Below the pieces are notes generated by a model. It was given only the letters and a program-made list of their open reading frames with translations. It did not search any database and was not told the DNA's origin. A program made the position numbers and the translations under genes. Below, in pieces: positions 34,401 through 46,227 of a DNA stretch of 64,000 bases; within the stretch, counting starts at the first letter, position 1, and each line of letters begins with the position of its first letter. The stretch lies in NCBI GenBank assembly GCA_050084515.1, contig CM114272.1, forward strand, positions 8,804,001 through 8,868,000, written 5' to 3'. The DNA comes from Blasia pusilla (Eukaryota; Marchantiophyta; Marchantiopsida; Blasiales).

Positions 34401-37400
34401 AAAAGAAAATTTAATGATAAAATAATTATGCAAATTTTCATGTGAGATTTTAATAAAATGATTAAAATTTTAAAATTAATTTTATAAAATTTAAGAATCT
34501 TAACTAGAAGATCTTTCAAAAAATATTTAAAAATATTATTTTTACACATAATCTTACACTAAGTACTCAAAATCTTAGGCTAACTTATTTTAACTTTGAA
34601 AAATACAGTGACTAATTTACTGATTTTTCCATTGGAAAATGAATTTACAACATCTACATTTAACATTTCTTGAACTAAAAAAAAATAATTAGAATTCTAA
34701 AATTCATAAACATGTATCACTTTAATGGCCCATAGGATGGAAGAAAAAAATTCAAAGAGTGTTGAGCTTCCTTATATTAAATAAAATGAGAAATAAAAAC
34801 TCAAAAAGTAAGTCTTAATCATAAAAATTACCAAGAAAAAGTATATCTTAATGAAATTTTTTGGCATAATTAGTTTTGAGAAAAATACACATAAAGTTCA
34901 TTATGTTCTTTAAACAATTACTTGTAACCACTAACTCTAATAGAATATATAAATAATATAAGATGTTATTAATATGGATAAGTTGAATAGATTTTCTAAA
35001 TTTTAATTTCTAATGTGCATTTGTATGAGTGTAGATATAAAGGAAAGAGAGAACGACCCACAAGAGGGATTAAAGCGTCAACCAAACTCTTTTGAGTGAG
35101 GACAAAGAAATTTTCTATGAATGGTGCAATGAGAAATAAAAACTTGAGATTTATGACCATCCTCCATATAAGCTATTAGGAGGAGGTCTATGAAGGTGTA
35201 GGAAATTAAAGGTTTGGATGTCCTTAGAGTCAACTTGGCTTGAAGGTTTAATATTTTTTCTCATAATAATGTATTTACTTTCCAAAAATATAAAATATAT
35301 CTTAGTATTGAAAAGACATTATGTGATACCCGCAATTTTGTACTTTTGAAGCTTTAGAGCTTTTTATTTGAAGAAAACTTGTGTATACATAATGATTTTG
35401 GATATTATGGTTGTGAAGTAGAAGAATAAGTAATATTGGAAGAGATCACGAAGCTCCTAGGACAAGGAAGAGAGATGGAAGATCAAGGAGTTGCCTTAGA
35501 GGAGATGGAAATGCAATAACGAAGTCTAAAGACTAAGAGCGAAGCTTGGAAAAGACAACGAAGCCTTATTAAGAACCCGTTTATGAAGTGCTTCGCTCTT
35601 GAACGAAGCATGATGAAGAAGAAGAGGAAGAAATACTTTGCTCTTTAACGAAGCACAAAGGACAAAGCCCCTGGAATAAAAGCGAAGAATAGAGCACTTT
35701 GTCTTCAGATCAGGAGGAAGAGCTTCGTCCTCAAAGGAAGCAAAAGAGGTCCAGACTTCGCAGCGAAGCGAAGCTAAGACTTGAAGTGATTTCAAGCGGC
35801 ACATCGTTAGAACAGTTAGACTAGGAAGAAGCGCGATTTTTTGTATCAAATAGGAAGTTAGTATAGTTACGCTCACCAGATTCACAAAGATCATAGGAAA
35901 AGAAAAGAGCACCATAGATCTAGGTAGTTACAAATTTTGAAGAGACACCATATTCCTCAAGAACGCTTCGAGTCCTTAGAACCAATCCTACATCGGAGAA
36001 TACTTAAGAAGCATGAAAGTAGCTATCCTCATCATTCTCTCACAAAGTCCTTATGCTGTAGGAATGGTCCGAGCAAGGGAGTAGTACCCTCTCACGCTTG
36101 TATACACTTTTGAAGCTTTCTCATTCTTGATGGAGTAGTAAAGTACTCATTTCTTCATTCTGATGCGATGCATATGTCTAAGTATTCTCATTGGGTCTGC
36201 AAAGTGAAGAGTGAATCAGGAGAACCTTTTCATCAATAGAATAATCAACACGGAGTTGTAAGAAATCTGTTTGACAAAGAGTAGCCTGCCTAGACGGATT
36301 GAGTTCCGAAAGTAGGAGAAGCGAGCTTCTTGTTGGGATCTCTGTGAGGTTCTTTGATGTTATGTGAAGATCTACCTTAGCGTGATTTCAACTCCACTTG
36401 AGAGAATAGAGGAAAGAAATATTGGTACTAAGAGAGATCTAAAGACATTGATAAGTCATTGAATTTGAATTATATACACTTAATAACAACTATTACAAGA
36501 TAAACGACATCTTAATCGCTCTTTCCACATAATCATGATCCTCTTGGGGATCGAACTCACTAAATTACTGTAAAAAGATCAATTCTTATACCTCTTGTAC
36601 ATTACACATTGCTGCCCCTGCACATACACGATGAACTTTTTCTCTTCATTTTGAACTCCACTTATCCTTGTCTCAACTATGCCTCTACCATTTTTATATT
36701 TGGGATACTATCCACCTCCACCTTCCTTAATTCATAAAAATAAATTCAAATCCTACATCTCCTTATTTTTTAAGAGAGAAAACCTTCAAGATTTTGAACC
36801 TTTTTACAACTTGATAGTTGAAAAAGAATGTGGGGTGGGGTGGGGCATTGGAGAAACTCTTCCAAAATGAAAGAAAAGGTGGGAAAGTGGCATCTTCTAA
36901 ATGAAGGGGTGGAAATGGGGACTTTAAAAGAAGAACATGGATTATAGAGGAAAAGGAATTGTGTGAACATGGCCAAAAAAGAAGAATCAACTTTTTTTTA
37001 CAAAAATTGTACATCACATCTCTATGATTTTTTAATTTTCAGAGCAATATAATTTCTCTTAATTATATATTTCATTTTTATAAAAATATATTCTCATGTA
37101 AGAGAGTTCAATTGTGTAATTATATACATGATTGTTTTTGCTCTTAACTTGTGTGCACATTGAAGGGATGGCCGACCTCCCCTTGACGTTGAAATAGTAG
37201 AATTACCTGATGATAGGAGTCCTTAGATATATTGCGGCAGTAGAGTAGAGTAGAGTGTTCGTTAGGATGTCTCATATTTGAGGAAGAGGGTATGTAGTGC
37301 CCACATTTTTGAAATTTTAATAAAGAAGTCAAATTTTGTACATAATTGTAGTAAATTCTTCATTGAGGGAAGACTAAAGACTCAAGATAGGAAGTAAAGA

Positions 37401-37726
37401 CGTATACTTCACAAAAATTGTGTGGAAATATGGAATGATAGAACTTTGATGAAAGGACAAGAGATAGTAAGAAATTGAGGACTGTCGTGGAGGAGTAAGA
37501 CTGGTTTAAGAGTATTAAAAGAGTGGGAAAGAAGTAGAGTAAGAGGCGCGGATACCTTTTGGTGAAGACCATAGTATGGGAAGATTGTAAAAGACTTCTT
37601 GTTACGGACTAGAAATTTCACTTTATTCCATTATAATTTGAATAAGAGTAGAGTATCTTTGAACATACTTGTGAGCTTGAGCCAATGTGGGTTTCATACT
37701 TTTTACTACTTGGAACATTTGAACTC
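31481..37726. other. AT-rich gene-free stretch
   Basis: The sequence becomes strongly AT-rich, most so at 34080-35000. Open frames (for example 33772-34086 and 35526-35915 minus) are Phe/Leu/Ser/Lys-rich chance frames. A segment beginning TGTGATACCCGCAATTTTG (about 35332) could be the edge of an old LTR, and a possibly related start, TAGTGCCCACATTTTTG, lies at 37294. 35520-35790 is crowded with CGAAGC/GCTTCG. A (GA)n run lies at 32343-32361. I see no host gene. Confidence 0.5.
35520..35790. repeat. GCTTCG/CGAAGC-rich segment
   Basis: At least ten copies of GCTTCG or its complement CGAAGC (or close variants) occur in about 270 bases of otherwise AG-rich DNA, in both orientations. This may be a degenerate LTR enhancer-like array. 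Confidence 0.55.
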
Positions 37727-38240
37727 TATCATGTCTTTTAGAATACATCGGTGAGATCTAGTAGAGCGTCTTTGCGAGTAGTGGAGGACAGACTGAGGAG
37801 GTTAAGGATGACCTACAGAGGCCCCGGGAAACTTGAGAGAGCATGTTTCTCTTTTGTTTCGGCTCATTTGGAGCCATATTGAGGAACTTACTATTTTAGG
37901 TAAGTACCATTTTGAATGTATGGTCGACTTTCTATTTTTGGTAAGTAGCCCTTGACCTCCTACAGTCAAGAGCCAAGGAGGTGACTTGGGAGCATAGGTT
38001 ACCATGGAGAGAGCTTGGGAGAGGAGAGGCATATACCTCAAGGAGAGAGAGAGCTTGAGAGCTTATTATTTTTTTGTTGAACCTCTTGGCACGAGGCAAC
38101 GGAGCTATGGTCACTTGCCTTGTGAGTGTAACCCAAGCCTCTCATTAAGAGAGTGGATTTGGTTTGACATTGAGAGAGACATGTGAGAGTGCACACATGT
38201 GAGAACTATGGTGTTGTGAGAGAGATTGGATCTTATTTTA
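37727..38240 (+). repeat. 5' module L of copy C
   Basis: 514 bases aligned with TGTCACGTCTTTTAGG (here TATCATGTCTTTTAGA) to GGATCTTATTTTA, then CAAAGAGAGAATGAG of the leader. It shares CTTTTAG and GGTGAGATC with its own 3' partner at 49594, not with copy B. Confidence 0.86.
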
Positions 38241-38960
38241 CAAAGAGAGAATGAGTGAGTGAGAGAGCTTCATGGGGGAGCTTGCTTGTTGCTCAATGTT
38301 TGGTGCAGGTTGGAGGACCATGTTCCCCCTTCATGGCTCATGGGAGTGCTCACCGGAGCAAGAGCCGTGCGAGTTTGCTGTTTTGCTTTGCTGAGTTTTT
38401 TGGTACGGGAGAGTGGCACGCGGAAGCGCTGCCCAATTTTTTATAGGAATTGAGTATGGGGGCGGATTGCTCCATGCCGGTGCTCTCAAGAGCACCATGT
38501 AGCTTGCTGATTTGTGCTCACATGTTTATATTTTTGTTGGGAGAAATCAGTGCGAAAGCGCTGCCAAATTTTGTGTAGGAGAAAGAGATGTTGGGCTCTA
38601 CGACAGTCCCCATAAATTTTTAATGGAATGTCTGATTCAAAATATTTTTTGATTTTGTCCTAGATCATGAAGCTGTGCACGCTGTGCAATAGATGGTGCA
38701 AAATTTGGATTGCGACCAAAAAGTTATGGTCAATCTTGCAAAATTTCCATTGCTAGGCGATTTTTAGGGTTAAATTGTTCAAACCCTAAAGCAGCCGCCG
38801 CGCCGGCGGCGGTCATCGCCGTCATAGTTATTGTCTATGGTAAAATATCACCGTCAATAGTCCACAGTCCATGGTCGGCCGCCGCCGCCGCCTAGCGTTG
38901 CTCAGAGCCGTGTTCGGCTGTTGTCCACCCTTGGTTGCCATTGCCACCATTACCGAGTGG
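38241..38960 (+). other. Leader of copy C, first part
   Basis: Corresponds to copy B 10166-10900. It contains the small-ORF ATG (about 38630; the frame is broken soon after), the telobox inverted repeat (38763-38790) and GCC-rich repeats. Confidence 0.6.
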
Positions 38961-39450
38961 TACAGAGACACAGCGTTGGAAATTTCATGAGCATGCATGT
39001 GCTCAGAAACTCATGTGATGCAATAAAATGGAAATATTCCTGTACCACTTTAATCTTTTCTAGTTTACACACTTGCACTCCTCAAAATCTTCTTGGCAGA
39101 GTGCAAACTGCAAGCCTACACGAACCATGACTCCTCACTGCGGGCCCCTAAGAAAACATGATATCACTGAACTGGATCCTATATGAACTCAATCATCAGC
39201 CAGGATTGGAACATCCATACAAGTCTCACTAAACTATCTTCACGTCCACATGAACAATTACAACTCTAGGCAACAACACCTAAGTAATCACCTTCTGTCA
39301 TTTTGTGTGGAGTGCTGTCCAAAACTATTCTGACTTCTACACGACCAGTTTCATACTAAACTGTTGCTTATCAGATTTTTACTTGTCATTATACAATTTC
39401 CACTTTCACAAACATTCTTACAAATAGTTGATCAGGATGTCAAGGGAACT
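38961..39450. other. 490-bp insert of unknown origin in the leader
   Basis: Leader similarity breaks after ACCGAGTGG and returns at TTCCACGAC, with about seven leader bases missing. The insert has a different composition, contains AATAAAA and resembles transcribed untranslated sequence. It is absent from the second leader in the same copy and from copies B and D. No terminal repeats or target duplication are visible, so it looks like filler or captured host DNA. Confidence 0.65.
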
Positions 39451-40317
39451 TTTCCACGACAACCGTTGATTCTCTCACTTGCGCCGCCACCACGTACTTT
39501 GTTTTGGCCCCCACCGTCATCGCAATTTCGTCATCAACCAGTGATGGCAGATGACCTCACGTTATGGTGTTTGATTTTTCATTTCATGTTGCTATGTTGT
39601 GATTGGTAGCCACTCGGTAACAATCAAGTACCGTACCGTGACGCCCGTAGCCGTAACGTGCCGCCGATTGCCGCGCTGTACCGCTCGTGGCCGCATCGTA
39701 CCGTCTCGATCGCGGAGCCGCTCGTTCACTAAGGAGCTGAGCGTGTGAATTGGTGATTGAGGAGGGTATGCCGCCGAGTGCCGCACCCCATTCCCGAGTG
39801 CCATGCCGTTTGTAGCTGTTTCGTGTCGCCAAGGCCGCACTAGAGCGCTGGACTTGCACCGCACATCAAGGAGGTTGGAGCAACATTAGTACAAGAGGAC
39901 TACGACTTGTTGATTGGAGGATTTGTCTTCACAATGGAGTTGGGGTTGAGATTTGTAGTTTCCGAGGAGCGACATCAACATTATTTTCAGGTTACCCATT
40001 CTGGTCTCTAACCCTACACGTGTGAGGGATTTTTGGATATTGGGAAGTTATTTGGGATATTGGGTTTTGTGCTGATGCTGAGAGCATCGATGATGTATGG
40101 GTTTAGGGGACATATTCATGTGTGGAATATCCATAGTTGAAGATGGTTTGTCGATGAGAGGACATATCAGATGATTTTCCGCACCACGCTGCTTGTTGCC
40201 GCACAACACACGTCTAAGTGAGAGAGTGTAGATTGAGTGCCGCATGTTTAGTTTTAGTGATTGAGGGATTACTTGCGAGATTGAGAGTGATCGTGTGAGA
40301 GGGGCACGAGGGCCATC
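39451..40317 (+). other. Leader of copy C, second part (unit 1 of the duplication)
   Basis: The GCCGC-rich leader segment leads up to gag copy 1 and is repeated at about 41138-42030. It holds short decayed frames in both directions and no gene. Confidence 0.6.
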
Positions 40318-41066
40318 ATGGCGTCCTTTCAAGATTTTGAGAGACGAGGTAGTGGACGTGAGAGTAGCTCTAGAGGGTTTACCCGGAGTGGTGCGAGGTT
40401 TCGAGGATCTCCACGTGAGAGACCACCTCGATCTCCTTCTGTGTCGTCTTCAGACAAGGGGGAGCATGTAGAGGAGTGTGTTAGTGATCCACCGTACACA
40501 TTAAATGGTCCTACCAGTTGGGCATATGAGATGGACGACCGGGGTAGAGGACCGCGTAGGTTTTCGGGTGTTGTAGGCACTATACAGCTACACAACTTCA
40601 TTGCCGAGTTTAGGAGTTGGTGCGACTCAGAGCGGGTTAGGAACTCTAGAGAGTTCAACCCGTTTACAACATGGAACGGTATGTTCTAGCATTTAGAGGG
40701 GGCGCCCATGGATGATTACCATGAGTTCTCCCATAGATATGCCCAAGAGATTGAGGCATGGCAACTCTACTATGACCCACACTATGTGTCATGGACGGAG
40801 CGGTTCCCAAATGAGGAGGAGGAGTCAGGAGAGGCTACTTCCTCTTCCACTAGTGATGTTTTAGAAGGGATCACTTGCATTGGAGCAGTTGCACCGTCTA
40901 GTCGGGTTCGTCCTAGGTTCAACCTCGTGGTTGAGTTCTTCGTTGAGTTGAGGGCGAGCTACCAGTGGGTACAGAGGGAGAAGTTGTAGAGCATCCACGA
41001 CTTCTAGAGGCGCCCGGGTGAGAGTTTGCGTGAGGCTTACACTCGCTTGCGCCGGTTGATCAACGT
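40318..41066 (+). pseudogene. Copy C gag, copy 1 (N-terminal part only)
   Basis: This is the only gag in the window with an ATG start (40318-40320), in the favourable context GCCATCATGG. It reads MASFQDFERRGSGRESS..., then SWAYEMDDRGRG and NFIAEFRSW to a TAG at 40687 (CAG in copies B and D). It continues through DDYHEFSHRYAQEIEAWQLYY and stops again near 40987 and 41007. Similarity ends at GGTTGATCAACGT (41066), so the zinc-knuckle half is absent here. Confidence 0.85.
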
Positions 41067-41137
41067 GAACTTTGGATACTATTAGGATAAATTTTTGTAT
41101 CCTTTATCCTAATTTTAAAAAGGATAAAGTGGTTGCA
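41067..41137. other. AT-rich filler with a perfect hairpin at the duplication junction
   Basis: 71 bases unrelated to the element separate the two leader-gag units. Inside, ATTAGGATAAA (41081-41091) and TTTATCCTAAT (41103-41113) form an 11-bp perfect inverted repeat with an 11-base loop. A third related AGGATAAAG follows at about 41120. Confidence 0.75.
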
Positions 41138-42030
41138 AGTGTCACCGTTATGGAGTGGAGGGTCTTCCACGACGACCATTGATTCTCTGACTTGTGCCGC
41201 CACCACGTACTTTGTTTTGGCCGCCACCGTCATCGCAATTTTGTCATCAACGAGTGATGGCAGGAGACCTCGGATTATGGTGTTTGATTTTTCATTTCAT
41301 GCTGCTATGTTGTGATTGGTAGCCGCTCGACGACGATTGAGTACCGTGCCGTGACGTCCATAGCCGCAACGCGCCGCCGATTGCCACGCCCTGCCGCTCG
41401 TGGCCACACCGCACCATCTCGATCGCGGAGCCGCTCCTTCACTAAGGAGCAAAGCGTATGAATTGGTGGTTGAGGAGGGCATGCCATTGAGTGCGACACC
41501 CCATTCCCAAGTGTCGTGCCGTTTGTAGCCGTTTCGTGCTGCCAGTGCCGCACCGGATCACTGGACCTGCACCACACATCGAGGACGTTCGAGTAGCATC
41601 CGTACAAAAGGAGTACGACTTGCTGATTGGAGGAGTTGTCTTCACGATCAAGTTGGGGTTGAGATTTTCAATTTCCAAGGAGTGACATCAACATTATTGT
41701 CAGGTTACCCATTATGGTCTCTTACCCTGCACGTGTGAGGGATTTCCGGGTATTGGGAAGTTATTTGGGATATTGGGTTTCGTGTTGATGTTGAGAGCGT
41801 CGATGATATATGGGTTTAGGAGACATAGACGTGTGTGGGAAATCCAGAGTTGAGGATGGTTTGTCGATGGGACGATAGATCAGTTGATTTTCCGCACAAC
41901 GCTGCTTGTTGCCGCACATCACAGATCTCAATGAGAGAGTGTAGATTGAGTGCCGCATGTTTAGTTTGAGTGATTGACAGATTACTCGCGAGATTGAGAG
42001 TGATCATGTGAGAGGGGCACAAGGGCCATC
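41138..42030 (+). other. Second leader segment of copy C (unit 2 of the duplication)
   Basis: Repeats the leader from ACCGTTATGGAGTGGAGGG, without the 490-bp insert, up to gag copy 2. It is about 90% like 39451-40317 by eye. Confidence 0.7.
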
Positions 42031-43500
42031 ACGGTGTCCTTTCAAGATTTTGAGAGGCGAGGTAGTGGACCTGAGAGTAGCTATAGAGGGTTTACCCGGA
42101 GTGGTGCGAGGTTTCCAGGGTCTCCACGTGAGAGACTTCCTCAATCTCATTCAGTGTCATCTTCAGACGAGGGGGAGCGTATAGAGGAGTGTGTTAGTGA
42201 TCCACCGTATACATTGAGTGGTCCTACCAGTTGGGCATACGAGATGGACGACCGGGGTAGAGGACTGCGTAGGTTTTCGGATGCTATAAGCACTATAGAG
42301 CTACACAACTTCATTGCGGAGTTTAGCAGTTGGTGTGACTCACAGCGGGCTGGGAAATCTAGAGAGTACAACCCGTTTATAGCATGGAACGGTATGTTCC
42401 AGCATTTAGAGAAGGCGCCCATGGACGATTACCATGAGTTCTCCCACAGATCTGCCTAGGAGATTGAGGCATGGCGACTCTACTATGACCCACACTATAT
42501 GTCATGGACGGAGCCATTCCCAAATAAGGAGGAGGAGTCAGGAGAGGCTACTTTATCTTTCACTAGTGATCTTTTAGGAGGGATCACTTGCATTGGAGAA
42601 GTTGCACCGTCTTGACAGGTTCGTCCCAGGTTTAACCCCGTGGTTGAGTTCTTTGGTGAGTTGAGGGCGAGCTATCCAGGGGTACAGACGGAGAAGTTGC
42701 GGAGCATCCACCACTTCCAGAGGTGCCCAGGTGAGAGTTTGCGTGAGGCTTACACTCGCTTGCGTCGGTTGATCAACGTCACTTAAGGGATGACAGAGGC
42801 TGAGACTATCGAGTCATGGTACGCGATGCTGGATCGGACCCTGCGGACATGGGTGCGGGAGGGGTTGCTTCTTATGAACACCTCCCATACATTGAGAAAT
42901 TTTTTTAGGACCGCCGAGAGCATTGAGCACAACATGGCGGAGGAGAGCGTAGCCACCATGGGTTCTGGGCGAGAGCCGTCATGATTGTCTACACCACCTC
43001 TACAACAACTAGATTCCGAGATAAGTCAACTGTGGCACCACGAGCTCAGGGAGGATACCGAGAGGTTGTGCCACAGAGACCTACGCCCTCATATGCGGCT
43101 CAGCAACAGTTGCCTACGATTACTTGTTGGTGATGTGGTGGAGCCCATCATCAACGTGATTGCACTCGTCAGGTTCATGGACGTGTGCCTTAGCATGGAG
43201 GCGGAGATGGTGCTGCATCATGAGGTTATCAGTGTGACTATTTTCAAAGGTATGGTCATACATGCACGAGGTGTTTCAGTTTACATCTTGAGTTATGTTC
43301 CGACCGAGGGCTAGAGAGGGCACTAGGGCGAGTAGCCGGTCCGGGTCGGCCTAGAGATCATGCACCAAGTGGTCCTGTTAGGGGATGAGGAGCTGGAGTT
43401 TCCCGACATGGTGGTGGAGCTGCCCGTGGAGGAGGTAGAGTCCCACCACCTAGACGCGTCGAGGGAGATGCTAGGCGTGAGGCTGGGATGGCTGGTGAGA
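42031..43500 (+). pseudogene. Copy C gag, copy 2 (full length, broken)
   Basis: Begins at ACG (42031-42033) in the position of the ATG of copy 1. It is open to a TAG at 42457-42459 (CAG in copy D), with later stops near 42614, 42786 and 42982. The capsid-like region matches copies B and D. The first zinc knuckle survives only in part (a stop replaces its second Cys, about 43133). The second knuckle reads CDYFQRYGHTCTRC, its second Cys changed to Phe. The Arg/Gly-rich tail follows. Confidence 0.83.
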
Positions 43501-44930
43501 TACAAGAGCAGATTGCCGCTATGGCATTGAGGTTACCCGAAGCCGGATCCGTGGCATCGACATCATATGGAGTAAACAGAGATATGGAGGATCCTAGTTG
43601 GATGTGCCGGTTTGCCGAGATGGAGGCCGCTGCAGTTGTGACGCATGGAGCAGCCGTAGAGTTGGATCCACATCGAGGGGAAGCCAGGAAACAGACCAGG
43701 CTTCGTCAATCTTTCACGTTGTCCGAGGCGATGAGGACCCCATCGATGGGTCCTGATCAGAGTTCCTGCAGAGTTGGTGATATTATTGGTGTGCAAGGAG
43801 GAAGGGCAATATGAGAAACGATTGTGACGACTCCTATTTTTGATGCTCAAGAGGAGCATGTGTTGAGCACGTTATTGGGGGTGGCCACGATGGTGTACCG
43901 TGCTTCGCTATTTTCTGCTTCCAATGTTATGACATTGGGAGGTACTCCCGCCGAGGTGCTCCGGCTGGCCACTACGTTATGTGAGTGTGGAGTTGGAGTT
44001 CCTGCATCACGTTCAGAGGTGATTGCAGGAGGAGGTGGAGGTGATGGACCTGCCCTTGGAGCGGATGCTTGCGTCATCCACGTCAGATTCATGGCAGGCT
44101 ACGACTGCTAGGATGGCGGAGATGCCCGCTAGACCTGCGATAGACCATGCCATGGATTCTCTTGGTGTCGTGTTGCTGGATAACCGGGGAGAGGTCTTCT
44201 AGTTTGTGAGTCATGGAGGTAGAGCTTTTAGTCTGCACTGCGTCTTGTTGGATTAAGGAGCGCAACCCCTGATGTTGGGGAAAGCGTTATTCAGAGGATT
44301 GGACTTGACGAGAGCCGATGTGGATCGTTGTCCATTTTGGATACAGACATGTTTGGGTGGAGCAAGTACCACACAATATATCACCCGCCATGAGGTCGTG
44401 GTAAGGATTCACTAGGGACATCCTACAGATGAGTCTGTGGTGCGAGCCAAGGCGATATTGACTGATGGAGAGTCCTACAACGTCTTGGTTGGTGGAGCAG
44501 TGTTATATCTGATGGGGTTTTTCCTGGATTACCAGGAGGAGTCAACGTCCTACATACCAGGACGACAACCAGGTGATGGGCGCCTTAGCTCATTACCTGT
44601 TCGATTCATAGGTGCACTGATCGAGCGATGGCCGGAAGAGATGGCAACCTTAGCAGCATTTAGCAGTGCAATCACTTGGCCTAGTGATTTGATTGAGGGA
44701 CATGTCCATGCAAAGGATACTTTTTTTCCTGACATTTCTATGGAGAGGAGTGTCATGGTAGCCGCATCAGCCTGTGGAGGAGAGATGCCGCTTTGGGGCT
44801 CGACTGAGGAGCTTTGACGCTTAGCCACTGAGCATGTGCAGACCGCGTGGAGCGAGACGTTTGCACCAAAGTGTGATGGATCAGAGGAACCCCAGGTATC
44901 CAGGAGTGCTGCCATGACTCCTTTTGACAC
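43501..44930 (+). pseudogene. Copy C linker and protease region
   Basis: A Gln-rich linker (IQEQIAAMALRLPEAGS) and SFTLSEAMRTPSMGPDQSS precede the protease. The active-site codons read Asp-stop-Gly-Ala, where copy D has DSGA. The later strand SYNVLVGGAVLYLMGFFLDY (44470-44535) is kept. The conserved segment up to the methyltransferase reads TWPSDLIEGHVHAKDTFF, with a TGA at 44815-44817 that is CGA in copy D. Confidence 0.8.
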
Positions 44931-45950
44931 CACCCCGATTGTGTGGTGCATCCGAATACCCGAGAAGGGTATTCGGGTGTTGGATCTCTTTGGAGGGATC
45001 AACACTGGGTTAGTTGCTGTTTTGCAGACTCGAGTGCGCATGCAGCAGTACCTCTATGTGGAGATTGATGATGTTGCGAGGCACGCTTCACTTCATCATA
45101 TGGTGCATTTACGCCTCCATTTTCCCGACTTGTTGTCTGCGTCTGCCATTCAGGATTACCAGAGTTCTCTACCGAGGGACATTTCATTGTTGGGGCCGCA
45201 AGACTTGGAGCGGGTAGGGACCATAGACTTGGTCATTGCTGGTTGGCCATGTCAGAGTCAGTCAAGTGCTGGACGAGGTAGCGGATTAGCTGACTCTTGG
45301 TCCAGGTTTTTTTGGGAGATGATGTGGATCTTGCGACACTTGCAAGAGCATCAGTCTCGTCCTCCGACATACATTCTAGAGAATGTACCAATTTTGGGCG
45401 ATTCGAGGTCTCGTGTGGTGACAAGTGCACATTAGGTGCGTGCATGGATCGGCCCGGCAGTTTTGTTGGATGCGGCGAGTATGCGTTCACGAGCACATCG
45501 CCCGCATCTTTGGTGGACCAACTTGGTACCACATGAGGTATTGTAGAGGGCATATGTGAGAGTGGAGTGCCCCTATGATTTGTTGGTGGATTCTATATTG
45601 GATCCGGTCCGTCGATCATAGGCAGTGAGGCGCAATGATCGACCGCCGTTGACTGTGGTCAATAGGATTGGCATGCCATGGGTAGCCTTTGCCACATTGG
45701 TGATTTTTCCCGCTTCCTATGCATTCAAGGAGGCCGGATCTGGCTTGGTTTGGGATGACCACGTATAGAGGTTGGTGGAGCCCAACGTCGATGAGTGAGA
45801 GCGAGCGATGGGATTTCGCACAGGAGTGACAACAGTACCGTCACTATCACAGGCATCATGACGTCATATCTTGGGTCACGCGATGGACCTGAACTGCTTG
45901 ATATGGATTTTCAAATTAGGAGTAGCTAAGCAACGTCGTTTGCGGATGCG
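44931..45950 (+). pseudogene. Copy C C5-cytosine DNA methyltransferase domain (best-preserved core)
   Basis: An uninterrupted frame from 44836 to the TAG at 45433-45435 carries the catalytic core: motif I IRVLDLFGGINTGL (44971 onward), motif II YLYVEIDD, motif IV DLVIAGWPCQSQSSAGRG with PCQ at 45247-45255 (the Cys nucleophile), and motif VI ENV at 45379-45387. After the stop the same frame gives SRAHRPHLWWTNLVP, VDSILDP, ERAMGFRTGVT and HILGHAMDLNCL, matching motifs VIII-X. The N-terminal half is contiguous and the C-terminal half has at least five stops, so this copy is inactive. It sits between protease and RT in the same frame as both, arguing that it was part of the polyprotein and not a later insertion. 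Confidence 0.9.
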
Positions 45951-46227
45951 ATAGATCATAGTTGTTGCGCTGGTGAGCCCCATGCCTACAGAGACGATTG
46001 AGGCAATGGCTAGGGGCGAGATCCGAGGAGATCGACACACCAGGGGTGATGAGGAGAGACACCCTTGGACTTCTTGGGATGTTTTGTAGGTAGGCCAGGA
46101 GATAGTAGCCACAACATCGAGCGTGGTTCTGGGTACTGAACGTGGAGATGAGAGTTCTGTTGTCTGAGACGCGGTTGCACCATAGCAACCACCAACACCA
46201 ACGACGGAGAGTCCTACCATAGTCACG

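Noticed and set aside
35526-35915. 129-codon minus-strand frame
   Set aside because: Leu/Ser/Phe-rich translation of the GCTTCG/CGAAGC cluster and AT-rich DNA; no family features.
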